From the NCBI GenBank assembly GCA_039919885.1, contig JBDSEV010000091.1:8869-72868 (forward strand): a stretch of 64,000 nt of DNA, read 5' to 3'. The position numbers were made by a program, and so were the translations under genes. The first letter of the stretch is position 1; each line of letters opens with the position of its first letter. The notes under the pieces were generated by a model. The model was not told where the DNA came from, ran no database searches, and saw only the letters and a list, made by a program, of their open reading frames with translations. The stretch is from JACMLD01 sp039919885 (lineage in GTDB: Bacteria; Bacteroidota; Bacteroidia; Chitinophagales; Chitinophagaceae). This document shows positions 6,868 through 15,947 of the stretch, piece after piece.

Positions 6868-9800
6868 ATGAGAAATTTTACCCAGCGTTGTTTACTAATG
6901 ACCGCTGTATTGCTGCTGACTACCTTATTAACTACTGCGCAGAAAATATTGGCTCCCACCAGGAGATGCGAGACAATGGAAGAGCTGGACAGGATTATAA
7001 AAAATAATCCAGGCATTGTTGCACAATGGAGAGCGGAAGGTCAGCGCCAGTACAATGCAGCACTTACACGCCAGCAGCAGACGCGGGGAGAAAGAATTGA
7101 AGCCGGTGAAATTATCATACCCATCGTTTTTCATATTGTAGATTCCGCCCAGCGGCAGTCATGGGTAACCGACCGCGATGTTTACGAGCAGGTAGAACTG
7201 CTGAACATCGCTTATTCCGGTAGAAAAGCGGATACCTATAAGAGCGTTATCCCCCAGGAGATCACCAATCGTGTAGGCAGGATCCCGGTAAAATTTGTAT
7301 TGGCCAGGCGCAAGCCGGATGGCACACTAACCTCCGGCATTGAGCGCCGCGTGGCGGCAAGCCCGGATCATGTAAACATAAAAGCGACTGCCACCGGCGG
7401 ACTGGACGCATGGGATGTAACTAAATACGTGAACGTATGGTGTGGCACTTTCAGCGGCAGCGAGTTGGGTTTACTGGGCATCGCTACTTTTCCATTTACA
7501 ACCGGCAATGGCGCGCAAGGTGTGGTTATTGGCACTGCTACGCTTCCTTACACAAGTAATGTAAGTCGCAGCTACTACCCTACGTACACCGAAGGCGCTA
7601 CCCTGGCCCATGAAATTGGTCATTATTTTTACCTATGGCATACATTCGGCGATAACGCCGCTTGCAATAATCTTGATTTCAGGATACAGGATGGCTGGCC
7701 ACTGGCAGCAGGTGCAGGGCCGGAAGGCGATGATACACCCGACCAGAAAGGCAATCCCAGTACGGACGGATTTGTATATGGCAACCCCAGCCAGAATTAC
7801 AATGTTGGCTGCTCTCCTGTTCCCTACGGAATTGTATACGGCAGCTTTATGAATTATTTTGATGACCGCGCCTTGTTCATGTTTACAGACGGTCACCGCA
7901 AAAGAGTTGAAAGTTGTATTGATTTATACAGGGCCGGATTAAAAACGTCCAATGGTGCTACACCGCCCGTAGCTGTAACCGACGCCTTTATGGTGAATGT
8001 AAATATGCGCGGCACGCCGGAAAGAAGGGTAACGGTAATAAACAACGCGCCGCTTACCGCAATCGTAAGAAACACGGGCACTACTGCGCTGACCACAGTT
8101 ACCGTAAACCTGCAGCTTGATGCGGGCACACCGGTTGCAACTGTGTTTCCATTGTCGCTTGCGCCTGGTATTGATACCACGCTTGCGCTGGGCAATGTAG
8201 ATTTTTTAACTACTGGTGGTCATACGCTTACGGTGTATACTTCATCTCCCAACGGTGCTGCAGACAGCTTTACCAATAACGATACGTTGCAGTCGTTTGC
8301 TATCGTTCAGCCAAATGTGCGCGCGGCACCATTTACTGAAACCTTTACCTCGGCAACTTTTCCGCCGGCACAATGGTTATTGTTTAATCCAAATGGTAGT
8401 ACGTGGACAAGAAGCATTACATCTGGTTTTACTGCAGCAGGCTCCGCTGCGTTTAATAATTACAATATACAACAGGTTGGAACGCTGGATGAATTGATAA
8501 CACCCGCCATTAGTTTCGCGGCATCGGATTCATCGCTCCTGACTTTCCGGGTGGCATACGGCGTTTATGATAATGTGGATGTATCTACCTGGGACGGACT
8601 GGAAGTATATGTTTCTGCAGATGGGGGGATTACCTATTCAAGGGCGTATAAAAAAACCGGGATTTTTCTGAAGACCATCGATGCACCGCAGACCGGATCT
8701 TTCGCCGCTACGCCGGCGCAGCCCGAGCGGTGGAGACTGGAGTCTGTAAACCTCACCCCGTATCTTGTTCCCGGAAAGAATATAATCGTTCGTTTCCGCA
8801 ATACCAATGCGTACGGCAACAATACGTATATAGATGATATAAGCGTCTCGGCTGCTACGCTTCCCACGAGAGATGCTGCAGCGGTTTCACTGCTAAATGT
8901 GCCACCCGTGCTTTGTGGTGGCTCCAGCATTACTCCTACTTTTGTTTTTGGAAACAAGGGAAAAGATACCATTACAACACTTAAAATAAATGTCCGCCTG
9001 GACAATGGTACGGTTACAACGGTACCATGGACGGGCGTACTGGCCAGGTTGCAAACTGCACAGGTGGTGCTACCAATCATTACCAATATTCCTGCAGGGA
9101 ATCATACGCTCACGGTGTATACTTCTGAGCCCAATGGCCTCGCAGATCAAAACACCGCCAATGATACCCTGAAGATAGACCTGCTGGTACTGGCACCAGT
9201 GCAGCCTCCAATCAAAGAAAGTTTCGAAGGCACAACATTTCCGCCTGCCAACTGGATACTGCTTAAATCAACCAATGCCTATACCTGGGAACGTACAACG
9301 AGGGCTTCTACAGATGGCGTAGCATCGGCATGGATACGCAATTATGCGCAAAAACCGAACGGCGGATCGAAAGATGATTTATACGCGCCGCTGGTACAAT
9401 TGTCTTCACCCGATTCTGTATTCCTGAAATTTGATGTGGCGCATGTTACTGCTAAATTTCCGGGCAGCACGGCCGTTCAGTTAGATACCCTGGAAGTATT
9501 ACTTACCAAAGACTGCGGTACAAGTTTTACCAGCATCTATAAGAAATGGGGTGAAGATTTGCAAACCGTAGGTGGACCTAATTTCCCGGCAGTTTACCCT
9601 GCGGCAGATACTACTGGATTTTTTCCTGGTATACGCAGCCAGTGGAGAACCGACAGCGTGGATCTTACGCCGCAGCTCGCTGGCAGCACAGGCGCATTCC
9701 AGCTGGTATTCCGCAACATCACCAACAACGGCAACAATACATACATTGACAACGTGAACATAACACCGCTTACGTTACCGGCTAAGCTGAAATCGCAGGG

Positions 9801-10044
9801 ATACCTGATTGCACCAAATCCAAGTAACGGCCTCACCACTATCCGTCATTACCTGAAACCGGTTAACCTGAAGGGTATCCAGGTCATCAATTCATCCGGA
9901 CAGGTAATTATGCAACAGCAATACAATGGAAATGCCATTTCCACCATCCCGCTGGACCTGACCAGGTATGCCAATGGCATTTATACCATCAGGATGGTAT
10001 ACGACAATAAAGTAGTACTGGAGCGGATTATAAAAGTGCGTTAG
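6868..10044 (+). CDS. Secreted M43 metalloprotease with T9SS type A sorting domain
   Basis: This 1058-aa exported multidomain protease starts with a signal peptide (about residues 1-24, ending TTAQ). An M43 (cytophagalysin/pappalysin-like) metzincin domain follows, with zinc motif HEIGHYFYLWH (H248, E249, H252, H258) and Met-turn SFMNYFDD. The usual metzincin glycine three residues after the second histidine is tyrosine (Y255). After about residue 360 come a CARDB-like module, a choice-of-anchor J-type module (ETFTSATFPPAQW), then a second CARDB-like and a second anchor J-type pair (ESFEGTTFPPANW). The end is a Por/T9SS type A sorting domain (APNPSNG ... YANGIYTIRM). It should be secreted through the T9SS and surface-attached or released. 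It is monocistronic, with a strong terminator 29 bp after the stop. Confidence 0.93.
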   Translation: MRNFTQRCLLMTAVLLLTTLLTTAQKILAPTRRCETMEELDRIIKNNPGIVAQWRAEGQRQYNAALTRQQQTRGERIEAGEIIIPIVFHIVDSAQRQSWVTDRDVYEQVELLNIAYSGRKADTYKSVIPQEITNRVGRIPVKFVLARRKPDGTLTSGIERRVAASPDHVNIKATATGGLDAWDVTKYVNVWCGTFSGSELGLLGIATFPFTTGNGAQGVVIGTATLPYTSNVSRSYYPTYTEGATLAHEIGHYFYLWHTFGDNAACNNLDFRIQDGWPLAAGAGPEGDDTPDQKGNPSTDGFVYGNPSQNYNVGCSPVPYGIVYGSFMNYFDDRALFMFTDGHRKRVESCIDLYRAGLKTSNGATPPVAVTDAFMVNVNMRGTPERRVTVINNAPLTAIVRNTGTTALTTVTVNLQLDAGTPVATVFPLSLAPGIDTTLALGNVDFLTTGGHTLTVYTSSPNGAADSFTNNDTLQSFAIVQPNVRAAPFTETFTSATFPPAQWLLFNPNGSTWTRSITSGFTAAGSAAFNNYNIQQVGTLDELITPAISFAASDSSLLTFRVAYGVYDNVDVSTWDGLEVYVSADGGITYSRAYKKTGIFLKTIDAPQTGSFAATPAQPERWRLESVNLTPYLVPGKNIIVRFRNTNAYGNNTYIDDISVSAATLPTRDAAAVSLLNVPPVLCGGSSITPTFVFGNKGKDTITTLKINVRLDNGTVTTVPWTGVLARLQTAQVVLPIITNIPAGNHTLTVYTSEPNGLADQNTANDTLKIDLLVLAPVQPPIKESFEGTTFPPANWILLKSTNAYTWERTTRASTDGVASAWIRNYAQKPNGGSKDDLYAPLVQLSSPDSVFLKFDVAHVTAKFPGSTAVQLDTLEVLLTKDCGTSFTSIYKKWGEDLQTVGGPNFPAVYPAADTTGFFPGIRSQWRTDSVDLTPQLAGSTGAFQLVFRNITNNGNNTYIDNVNITPLTLPAKLKSQGYLIAPNPSNGLTTIRHYLKPVNLKGIQVINSSGQVIMQQQYNGNAISTIPLDLTRYANGIYTIRMVYDNKVVLERIIKVR

Positions 10045-10072
10045 CAGCTAACGAATATTATTATTAAAATAG

Positions 10073-10100
10073 ACCGCCCCGTGATGAACGGGGCGGTTTA
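10073..10100 (+). terminator. Rho-independent terminator after the M43 protease
   Basis: A perfect 10-bp stem ACCGCCCCGT (10073-10082) / ACGGGGCGGT (10088-10097) with a GATGA loop is followed by TTACTTTA. The T-tract is short but the stem is very GC-rich. Confidence 0.75.
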
Positions 10101-10294
10101 CTTTACCGGCAATAAAGAGAACGGTGCTGCTTTATTTACGGCTTGTTTGCCGTTGGAGGCACGGCAGCCGTTGCACCGGTTATCTGCGTTGAAAAAAGAT
10201 AGCGCCAGCCAAGCTTTCCGGCTTTTGGCGGGTTAATTAAGAAGCAAACAATAAATGAGGATCATGCTTTGAGCAAGCACCATAAAAATTTAAT

Positions 10295-11932
10295 ATGAAA
10301 TACCTATTATCCGGAATGGTTTTATTGGCGATGCTTTCGTCGTGCACACAAAAGACAGCGGTGGATTTAATTGTATCTAATGCCAATATTTATACCATCG
10401 ACAGCGCTTTCACAATGGCGGAAGCCATGGCAATCAAAGATGGAAAAATAGTAGCGAGCGGTAGCAGCGCCGACATTGCAAAAAAATACGCCGCCAGCCA
10501 GGCAATTGATGCAGGCGGCAAATTTATATATCCCGGTTTTATAGATGCGCACGCGCATTTTTTGGGTTATGGATTGGGACTGCAAACGGTTAACCTGGTA
10601 GGCACAGAAAGTTGGGAAGCCATCCTTCAAGTGCTAAGCAACGCAGCAAAAAACATGGATAGCAGCAGTTGGCTTATCGGCAGTGGTTGGGACCAGAACG
10701 ACTGGCAGGTAAAAGAATTTCCATCCAAAGAAAAACTGGATGCCCTGTACCCCAACCGCCCCGTCTTCCTCACACGGGTTGATGGCCATGCGGCCATTGC
10801 CAACCAAAAGGCATTGAACCTTGCAGGCGTGCAGGCGGGAAAAAAATTAGCAGGCGGGGAAGTAGAAACAAACAACGGAAAACTAACCGGCATATTAATA
10901 GACAACGCACAAGACCTGGTAAGCGCAAAGATTCCAGCTGCGGATGCTGCTACTGCTACAAAAGCAATATTGGCTGCCCAGCGAAATTGTTTTGCCGTTG
11001 GTCTTACAACAGTAGATGATTGTGGGCTGGATTATGAAGCCATCCTTTTAATAGACAGCCTGCAGCAATCCGGTGTTTTAAAAATGCGGATATATGCAAT
11101 GCTGAGCGACAGCAAAAAAAACTTCGATTTTATAGCGGGCAAAGGCAAGATAAAAACGCCCTTCCTGAACGTGCGTTCCTTTAAAGTGTATGCAGATGGC
11201 GCATTGGGATCACGGGGCGCCTGCCTGTTGCAACCTTATACTGATAAGCCCACCTGGACGGGCTTCCTCTTAAGTCCTGTTTCCCATTTTGATTCAGTGG
11301 CCGCACTCATCCATGCAATGGGCTTCCAGATGTGCACGCATGCCATTGGCGATAGCGGCAACCGCTTAATATTGCATACCTACGCCAAATACCTGAAAGG
11401 AAAAAATGATCTGCGCTGGCGCATTGAGCATGCACAAATAGTGAACGAACAGGATTTCAGGTTATTTGGCGAAAACAATATAATTCCATCTGTACAGCCT
11501 ACCCATGCCACTTCAGATATGTACTGGGCGGCAGACCGGCTGGGACCAGCCAGGATGAAAGGAGCCTACGCCTATAAGAACCTTTTACAACAAAACGGAT
11601 GGCTGCCACTTGGAACAGATTTCCCCGTAGAAGATATTTCCCCACTGAAAACATTTTATGCAGCCGTTATCAGGAAAGATGCAAAGGGATATCCCGCCAC
11701 AGGTTATCTACCCGAAAATGCCCTCAGCAGGCAGGATGCGCTGAAGGGTATGACAATATGGGCTGCCCGCGCAAACTTTGAAGACAATGAAAAAGGAAGC
11801 ATTGAAAAAGGGAAACTCGCGGATTTTATTATGCTTGACCAGGATTTATTAACCGCAGCACCTGAAAAAATCTTACAAACGCAGGTTATCAGTACTTTTA
11901 TCAACGGGAAGAATGTATTCACCCGGCAATAA
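10295..11932 (+). CDS. Lipoprotein amidohydrolase, YtcJ-like
   Basis: This 545-aa amidohydrolase-family-3 protein begins with a lipoprotein signal whose lipobox is MLSSC, so it should be anchored in the envelope. Metal-ligand motifs of the amidohydrolase superfamily are visible: DAHAHF near residue 87, TRVDGHAA, HAIGD and RIEHAQ. The C-terminal LGTDFPVEDISP and KGKLADFIMLDQD segments are typical of YtcJ-type enzymes. These are annotated as predicted metal-dependent hydrolases with a TIM-barrel fold; physiological substrates are mostly unknown. The next gene, an SGNH hydrolase, starts 80 bp downstream and is probably co-transcribed. Both lie inside the block separating the two amidoligase halves. 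Confidence 0.9.
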   Translation: MKYLLSGMVLLAMLSSCTQKTAVDLIVSNANIYTIDSAFTMAEAMAIKDGKIVASGSSADIAKKYAASQAIDAGGKFIYPGFIDAHAHFLGYGLGLQTVNLVGTESWEAILQVLSNAAKNMDSSSWLIGSGWDQNDWQVKEFPSKEKLDALYPNRPVFLTRVDGHAAIANQKALNLAGVQAGKKLAGGEVETNNGKLTGILIDNAQDLVSAKIPAADAATATKAILAAQRNCFAVGLTTVDDCGLDYEAILLIDSLQQSGVLKMRIYAMLSDSKKNFDFIAGKGKIKTPFLNVRSFKVYADGALGSRGACLLQPYTDKPTWTGFLLSPVSHFDSVAALIHAMGFQMCTHAIGDSGNRLILHTYAKYLKGKNDLRWRIEHAQIVNEQDFRLFGENNIIPSVQPTHATSDMYWAADRLGPARMKGAYAYKNLLQQNGWLPLGTDFPVEDISPLKTFYAAVIRKDAKGYPATGYLPENALSRQDALKGMTIWAARANFEDNEKGSIEKGKLADFIMLDQDLLTAAPEKILQTQVISTFINGKNVFTRQ

Positions 11933-12012
11933 CGTTGGTCCGGCAAAACAAACCATTGCTACCCATCACGCTAAAACGGAACAATTATCGCCATACCATT
12001 AATAAAAAAAAT

Positions 12013-12681
12013 ATGAAAAAAATATTTTTTGCAGCTGCGGCATTTTGCCTGTTATCAGCCTTTAACAGCGTTCAGAAAAAACAACGTATTTTATTTTTTG
12101 GTGATTCCATTACCGAAGCAGGCGTGAAACCGGGTGGTTTTATTACGAAGCTGGGTGATATGCTCAGGCAAAAAGGACTCGATAAAAACTATGAACTGCT
12201 GGGAGCAGGTGTGGGTGGCAATAAAGTCTATGATCTCTATTTACGCATGGAAGATGACGTACTTGCAAAAAATCCGGATGTGGTAATTGTTTGGGTAGGC
12301 GTAAACGATGTATGGCATAAAAGAAGTTTTGGCACCGGTACGGATGCCGACAAATTTGAAAAATTCTACAATGCGATTATCAAAAAACTGCAGGCAAAAA
12401 ATATTAAAGTATTGATTTGTACGCCTGCGGCTATTGGAGAAAAAACAGATTTCAGCAATGAACTGGATGGCGACTTAAATAAATATTCTTCCATTATTCG
12501 TACGATTGCTAAAAACAATAATTGCCCGCTGATAGATTTGCGCAAGCTGACGCTGGATTATAATCTTGCCAATAACAAAGACAATAAGGAGTCCGGCATC
12601 CTCACAGCCGACCGCGTTCACCTCAACGAAACAGGCAATACTGTTGTTGCAGACGCCATGTACAAAGCACTGATACCTTAA
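12013..12681 (+). CDS. Secreted SGNH/GDSL hydrolase
   Basis: This 223-aa protein has a signal peptide (MKKIFFAAAAFCLLSAFNS) and SGNH blocks in order: FFGDSITE (nucleophile Ser), GVGGNKVYD (oxyanion Gly), WVGVNDVW (Asn) and DRVHLNETG (Asp/His). Such enzymes are esterases or carbohydrate deacetylases, acting here in the periplasm or outside. The ATG at 12013 is chosen because it begins a good signal sequence; the frame is open upstream to 11935 without similarity. It follows the amidohydrolase gene on the same strand. The specific ester is not predictable. Confidence 0.88.
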   Translation: MKKIFFAAAAFCLLSAFNSVQKKQRILFFGDSITEAGVKPGGFITKLGDMLRQKGLDKNYELLGAGVGGNKVYDLYLRMEDDVLAKNPDVVIVWVGVNDVWHKRSFGTGTDADKFEKFYNAIIKKLQAKNIKVLICTPAAIGEKTDFSNELDGDLNKYSSIIRTIAKNNNCPLIDLRKLTLDYNLANNKDNKESGILTADRVHLNETGNTVVADAMYKALIP

Positions 12682-12855
12682 TCACTTACACTTACCAGAC
12701 AGACAAATAGTTCCGTAAAGTAATTTGTATAACCGCTGGGTTTTTATAACAATTGGCGGCTGTGCCTGGCAAACCATTATACCCGTCAGCTACGTTTGCG
12801 ATCTCTTCACTCCCCGCGCAATTCGGCCACGAAAAATTCGTTATTTTCGCAAAGT

Positions 12856-13698
12856 ATGGCTCCTGACAAACAAATTATAAAATGTGCTATTCTCGACATG
12901 AATGAAGGGATGCCCAACCAGGGCATGCGCTGCATCCGGGAGATCTTGACACAGTACGGTACTGTTAAGGGGATTAGCCTTAGCTGGGATGAATTTGAGG
13001 TGCGGGTAAAAAACCAGGTTCCTGACCTCAGTTATGATATCTATATTTCCAGTGGCGGCCCCGGCTCACCGTTAGACAGCATCGATAGTGAATGGGAAAA
13101 AATCTATTTCAACTGGCTGCAAAAAGTAGAAGACTGGAATAAAAATGAAGCCAACCGGCAAAAGAAATTTGTATTTTTTATTTGTCATTCTTACCAGCTC
13201 GCCTGCAGGCATTACAATATTGCAAATGTTATCAAAAGGAATTCTACTGCTTTTGGAGTCTTTCCTGTACATGTTTTACCGGATGCAAAACAGGAACCGG
13301 TATTTGCAGGACTGCATGATCCATTTTTTTCTGTTGATAGCCGGGATTTTCAGGTGGTACAACCGAACCACCATCGTTTCCGCCAACTGGGCGCCAGTAT
13401 TCTCTGTATTGAAAAAGAAAGGCCACACGTTCCTTATGAAAGAGCATTGATGGCAGTTCGTTTTAACAAATACATGATCGGCACGCAATTTCACCCGGAA
13501 GCCGATGCTACCGGCATGACCATGTACCTGCAAAGGGAAGATAAAAAACAAACCGTTATCGCCAATCATGGGTTTGCAAAATGGCAGAGTATGATAGAGC
13601 AACTCAACGACCCTGATAAAATACGGTCCACCTACACGCATGTACTGCCCAATTTTTTAAATGATGTAATTGCCCATATCAACAGCACCAGGAACTGA
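12856..13698 (+). CDS. Class-I glutamine amidotransferase of the amidoligase cluster
   Basis: This 280-aa GATase1 domain protein has its nucleophile cysteine in FFICHSYQL (C110) and the His-Glu pair in GTQFHPEAD (H213, E215). The oxyanion/strand segment YISSGGPGSP is also typical. The enzyme would release ammonia from glutamine or act as a gamma-glutamyl hydrolase, depending on its partner. The start is the ATG at 12856; upstream sequence in frame lacks similarity. The second ATP-grasp gene follows 145 bp downstream. In relatives, GATase1, ATP-grasp and GCS2 genes sit together, so this is likely the second half of the pathway started at 3720. Whether it acts on free glutamine or on the ligated peptide is open. 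Confidence 0.88.
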   Translation: MAPDKQIIKCAILDMNEGMPNQGMRCIREILTQYGTVKGISLSWDEFEVRVKNQVPDLSYDIYISSGGPGSPLDSIDSEWEKIYFNWLQKVEDWNKNEANRQKKFVFFICHSYQLACRHYNIANVIKRNSTAFGVFPVHVLPDAKQEPVFAGLHDPFFSVDSRDFQVVQPNHHRFRQLGASILCIEKERPHVPYERALMAVRFNKYMIGTQFHPEADATGMTMYLQREDKKQTVIANHGFAKWQSMIEQLNDPDKIRSTYTHVLPNFLNDVIAHINSTRN

Positions 13699-13843
13699 CG
13701 CGGTGTGCCAGCGCCTGCGAATAGTATTGCAATAGCATTCACGGCAGGTCATGTGCTGTTTATATGCCAGTGCTCCGCTGTCGCGCAATCGCCGATTTCT
13801 GTCTCCGCAAGAAGCTGTAACTTCCAGCCATTAAATTTCCGCC

Positions 13844-15043
13844 ATGGTACCAGCACTCCGAAAGAAATTCAACGAAGCATTTACAAAAGAAAAATACGCC
13901 CTTTTCCTGGAAGACCTGAATAGTAAACACCCGGGCGCTATCGAGTTCCGTATTGCGGAAACGCCGGAATTTATAGACAAAGCTTTTACACAAAAATTAC
14001 TGGATGCTTGTGAAAGTATCGTTGATGTAATTGTTGACCCAGGCTTTAAAGCATTAACCGATCGCAGTATACCGGCAGGAGAAAACGTACCCAATGAAAA
14101 CGATATCAGCCACATGATTGCGTTTGATTTTGGCATTTGTATTAATGATGCCCAGGAACTTGAACCGCAACTAATAGAGATGCAGGGGTTTCCGACGCTG
14201 TTTGGCTTCCAGGTGTATTACCCGGATGTGGTGAAAAAACATTTTGACATTCCAGTTAACTACACCCAATACCTCGGTAATTACAACCGGGAGACCTATA
14301 TCAATGATTTAAAGGAGGTCATTCTTGGAAATGTACCATCGGAAAATGTAATCCTGCTTGAAATAAAACCCCATGAACAAAAAACCAGGATTGATTTTTA
14401 CTGCACACAGGATTATATCGGCATTCAGCCGGTTTGCATTACCGAACTAATTCAGGAAGGGAAAAAATTATTTTACATTAATGAAAAAACAAAACAGAAA
14501 ACAGCCGTAAAGCGCATTTACAACCGAATTATTTTTGATGACCTGAACGCGCAAAAAGAAACCATCGGTAGTTTTGTTGACATCACCCAGGACCTGGATG
14601 TAGAATGGGTACCGCATCCCAACTGGTTTTACCGCATCAGTAAATTTACCCTCCCCTTCATCAGACATCCTTTTGTACCGGCAACCTATTTTCTTAATGA
14701 AATAAAACAGCTCCCGTCCGACCTGGAAAATTATGTACTAAAACCACTTTTTTCTTTTGCAGGCCAGGGTGTGGTAATAGATGTTACCAAAAAAGATATT
14801 GACGAAGTAAAAGAACCGGCGAACTGGATACTGCAACGCAAGGTAAAATACGCTGATGTTATTGAAACGCCCGACATGCCCGCCAAATGCGAAATACGCA
14901 TGATGTATATCTGGAAAGACGGTGACGCCCGACCGAAAGCGGCCGTTAATTTAACGCGGTTAAGCAAGGGCAAAATGATTGGGGTACGCTATAACAAAGA
15001 CAAAGACTGGGTTGGCGGCAGTGTAGCATTTTTTGAACATTGA
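13844..15043 (+). CDS. Second ATP-grasp protein of the amidoligase cluster
   Basis: This 399-aa cytoplasmic protein has an ATP-grasp-like C-terminal half. YVLKPLFSFAGQGVVI is a nucleotide-binding lysine plus glycine loop, WILQRKV supplies the next strand, and CEIRMMYIW with KAAVNLTRLSKG resembles the metal-binding end. The N-terminal half (about residues 1-200) includes ECQ-like LIEMQGFPTLFGFQ but no other domain I recognise. It follows the GATase1 gene on the same strand. It would activate a carboxylate with ATP for amide formation, with the GATase supplying ammonia or trimming glutamate; that division of labour is inference. It ends with its own stop 80 bp before the cupin ATG. Confidence 0.78.
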   Translation: MVPALRKKFNEAFTKEKYALFLEDLNSKHPGAIEFRIAETPEFIDKAFTQKLLDACESIVDVIVDPGFKALTDRSIPAGENVPNENDISHMIAFDFGICINDAQELEPQLIEMQGFPTLFGFQVYYPDVVKKHFDIPVNYTQYLGNYNRETYINDLKEVILGNVPSENVILLEIKPHEQKTRIDFYCTQDYIGIQPVCITELIQEGKKLFYINEKTKQKTAVKRIYNRIIFDDLNAQKETIGSFVDITQDLDVEWVPHPNWFYRISKFTLPFIRHPFVPATYFLNEIKQLPSDLENYVLKPLFSFAGQGVVIDVTKKDIDEVKEPANWILQRKVKYADVIETPDMPAKCEIRMMYIWKDGDARPKAAVNLTRLSKGKMIGVRYNKDKDWVGGSVAFFEH

Positions 15044-15122
15044 TCAGCTGCGGAAAGAACCGAACCTGCGCGTGCCAGCTTGTATCCAAACAATTTTTAC
15101 ACTATTCGCAAAACATTTAAAC

Positions 15123-15437
15123 ATGCAGCACCTTAGTGATATTCCGGTACGTGAATTGCGCCCCGGTTTTTTTGGCAAGTTTATTCATGGAGATAAAGGA
15201 ACGGTCACTTTCTGGGAAATAAAAAAAGGGAGTGTGTTGGAAACGCACCAGCACGTGCACGAACAAATTACCTATATACAGGAAGGAATAATAGAAATGA
15301 TGATAGGGGACACTGCCTACGTATTAACACCCGGAATGACGCATGTAATTCCATCTGGCATGCCACATTCAGGGGTTGCAGTAACCGATGTTACCGTCAT
15401 CGATTTTTTTAGTCCTGCCCGGGACGACTACCGCTAA
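15123..15437 (+). CDS. Small cupin-domain protein
   Basis: This 104-aa single-domain cupin carries motif 1 as THQHVHEQITYIQEG (metal-binding His/His/Glu) and motif 2 as GMTHVIPSGMPHSG (final His). It is a metal-binding beta-barrel. Proteins of this size are annotated only as cupins, with roles from isomerases to sensors. The ATG at 15123 gives a normal-length cupin; the frame is open to 15033 overlapping the ATP-grasp end, which is unlikely to be used. It could belong to the amidoligase transcription unit. It converges on a DUF1737 gene with a 3-bp gap. Confidence 0.85.
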   Translation: MQHLSDIPVRELRPGFFGKFIHGDKGTVTFWEIKKGSVLETHQHVHEQITYIQEGIIEMMIGDTAYVLTPGMTHVIPSGMPHSGVAVTDVTVIDFFSPARDDYR

Positions 15438-15440
15438 CGT

Positions 15441-15677
15441 TTAAACCGCGTCTACTGGTATCAACACCTCGCCGTCATACTTTACCATCGCCTGCCCAAT
15501 ACAATTTATTTCAAAAGGGGCTATTTTGGTTTCGGGATTAACCGACGTATTCAGCGCCTTGCTCATGATGGCATTGCCCAATGGCTGCCAGCCTTCAAGG
15601 ATATGGGTATTAACGAGGCTGTTTAGTCCTGCAGGTGTGATGCCCAATAGGAACTTATACTGCGTAATTTTATTCAT
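15441..15677 (-). CDS. DUF1737-like small protein
   Basis: This 78-aa protein has YKFLLGITPAGLNSLVNTHI followed by LEGWQPLGNAI and a later GQAMVKY. That pattern (loop, helix, GWxxxG, GQAxxK) is what DUF1737 proteins show. It is cytoplasmic, with no signal or membrane segment. The stop codons of this gene and the cupin face each other across 3 bp. Function is unknown for the family. Confidence 0.65.
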   Translation of the reverse strand: MNKITQYKFLLGITPAGLNSLVNTHILEGWQPLGNAIMSKALNTSVNPETKIAPFEINCIGQAMVKYDGEVLIPVDAV

Positions 15678-15947
15678 ATGCGGGATTGATAAAGTAAATG
15701 TAACCGCATTTCAGCAACCGCGTCAACTTTTTTGAGGTTGTCGCCCAAGTTTACCCTGGTATTTAATCCATAAACCGCACTGCGCTGCGGCTTGCAGCCA
15801 CTCCGTTCGATCGCATTCCGCCAGGTCATTAGCGGCGTAGCAACCCGGCCCAGGGTTTGCCAGTCGCTGGCTCAAAACCCAATGTCAAAAAATATTTCGT
15901 GATATCTATAAACTTATTTTTAGATTTGTCTAAATTTAAAGTTTTGT
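15678..15947. other. Intergenic region upstream of the outer-membrane transporter-like gene
   Basis: No gene is visible. The right end holds an AT-rich promoter zone with a 16-bp palindrome, listed separately. The left part is GC-richer, with several short CTGCG-type repeats and no clear structure. Confidence 0.5.
15919..15934. promoter_or_regulatory. TTTAGA-N4-TCTAAA palindrome, DtxR-like operator candidate
   Basis: Perfect 6-bp arms (15919-15924, 15929-15934) around TTTG end 13 nt before the ATG at 15948. Read on the other strand it is TTTAGACAAATCTAAA, which resembles operators of DtxR/MntR-type metal regulators. No such regulator is in the window. Confidence 0.4.
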
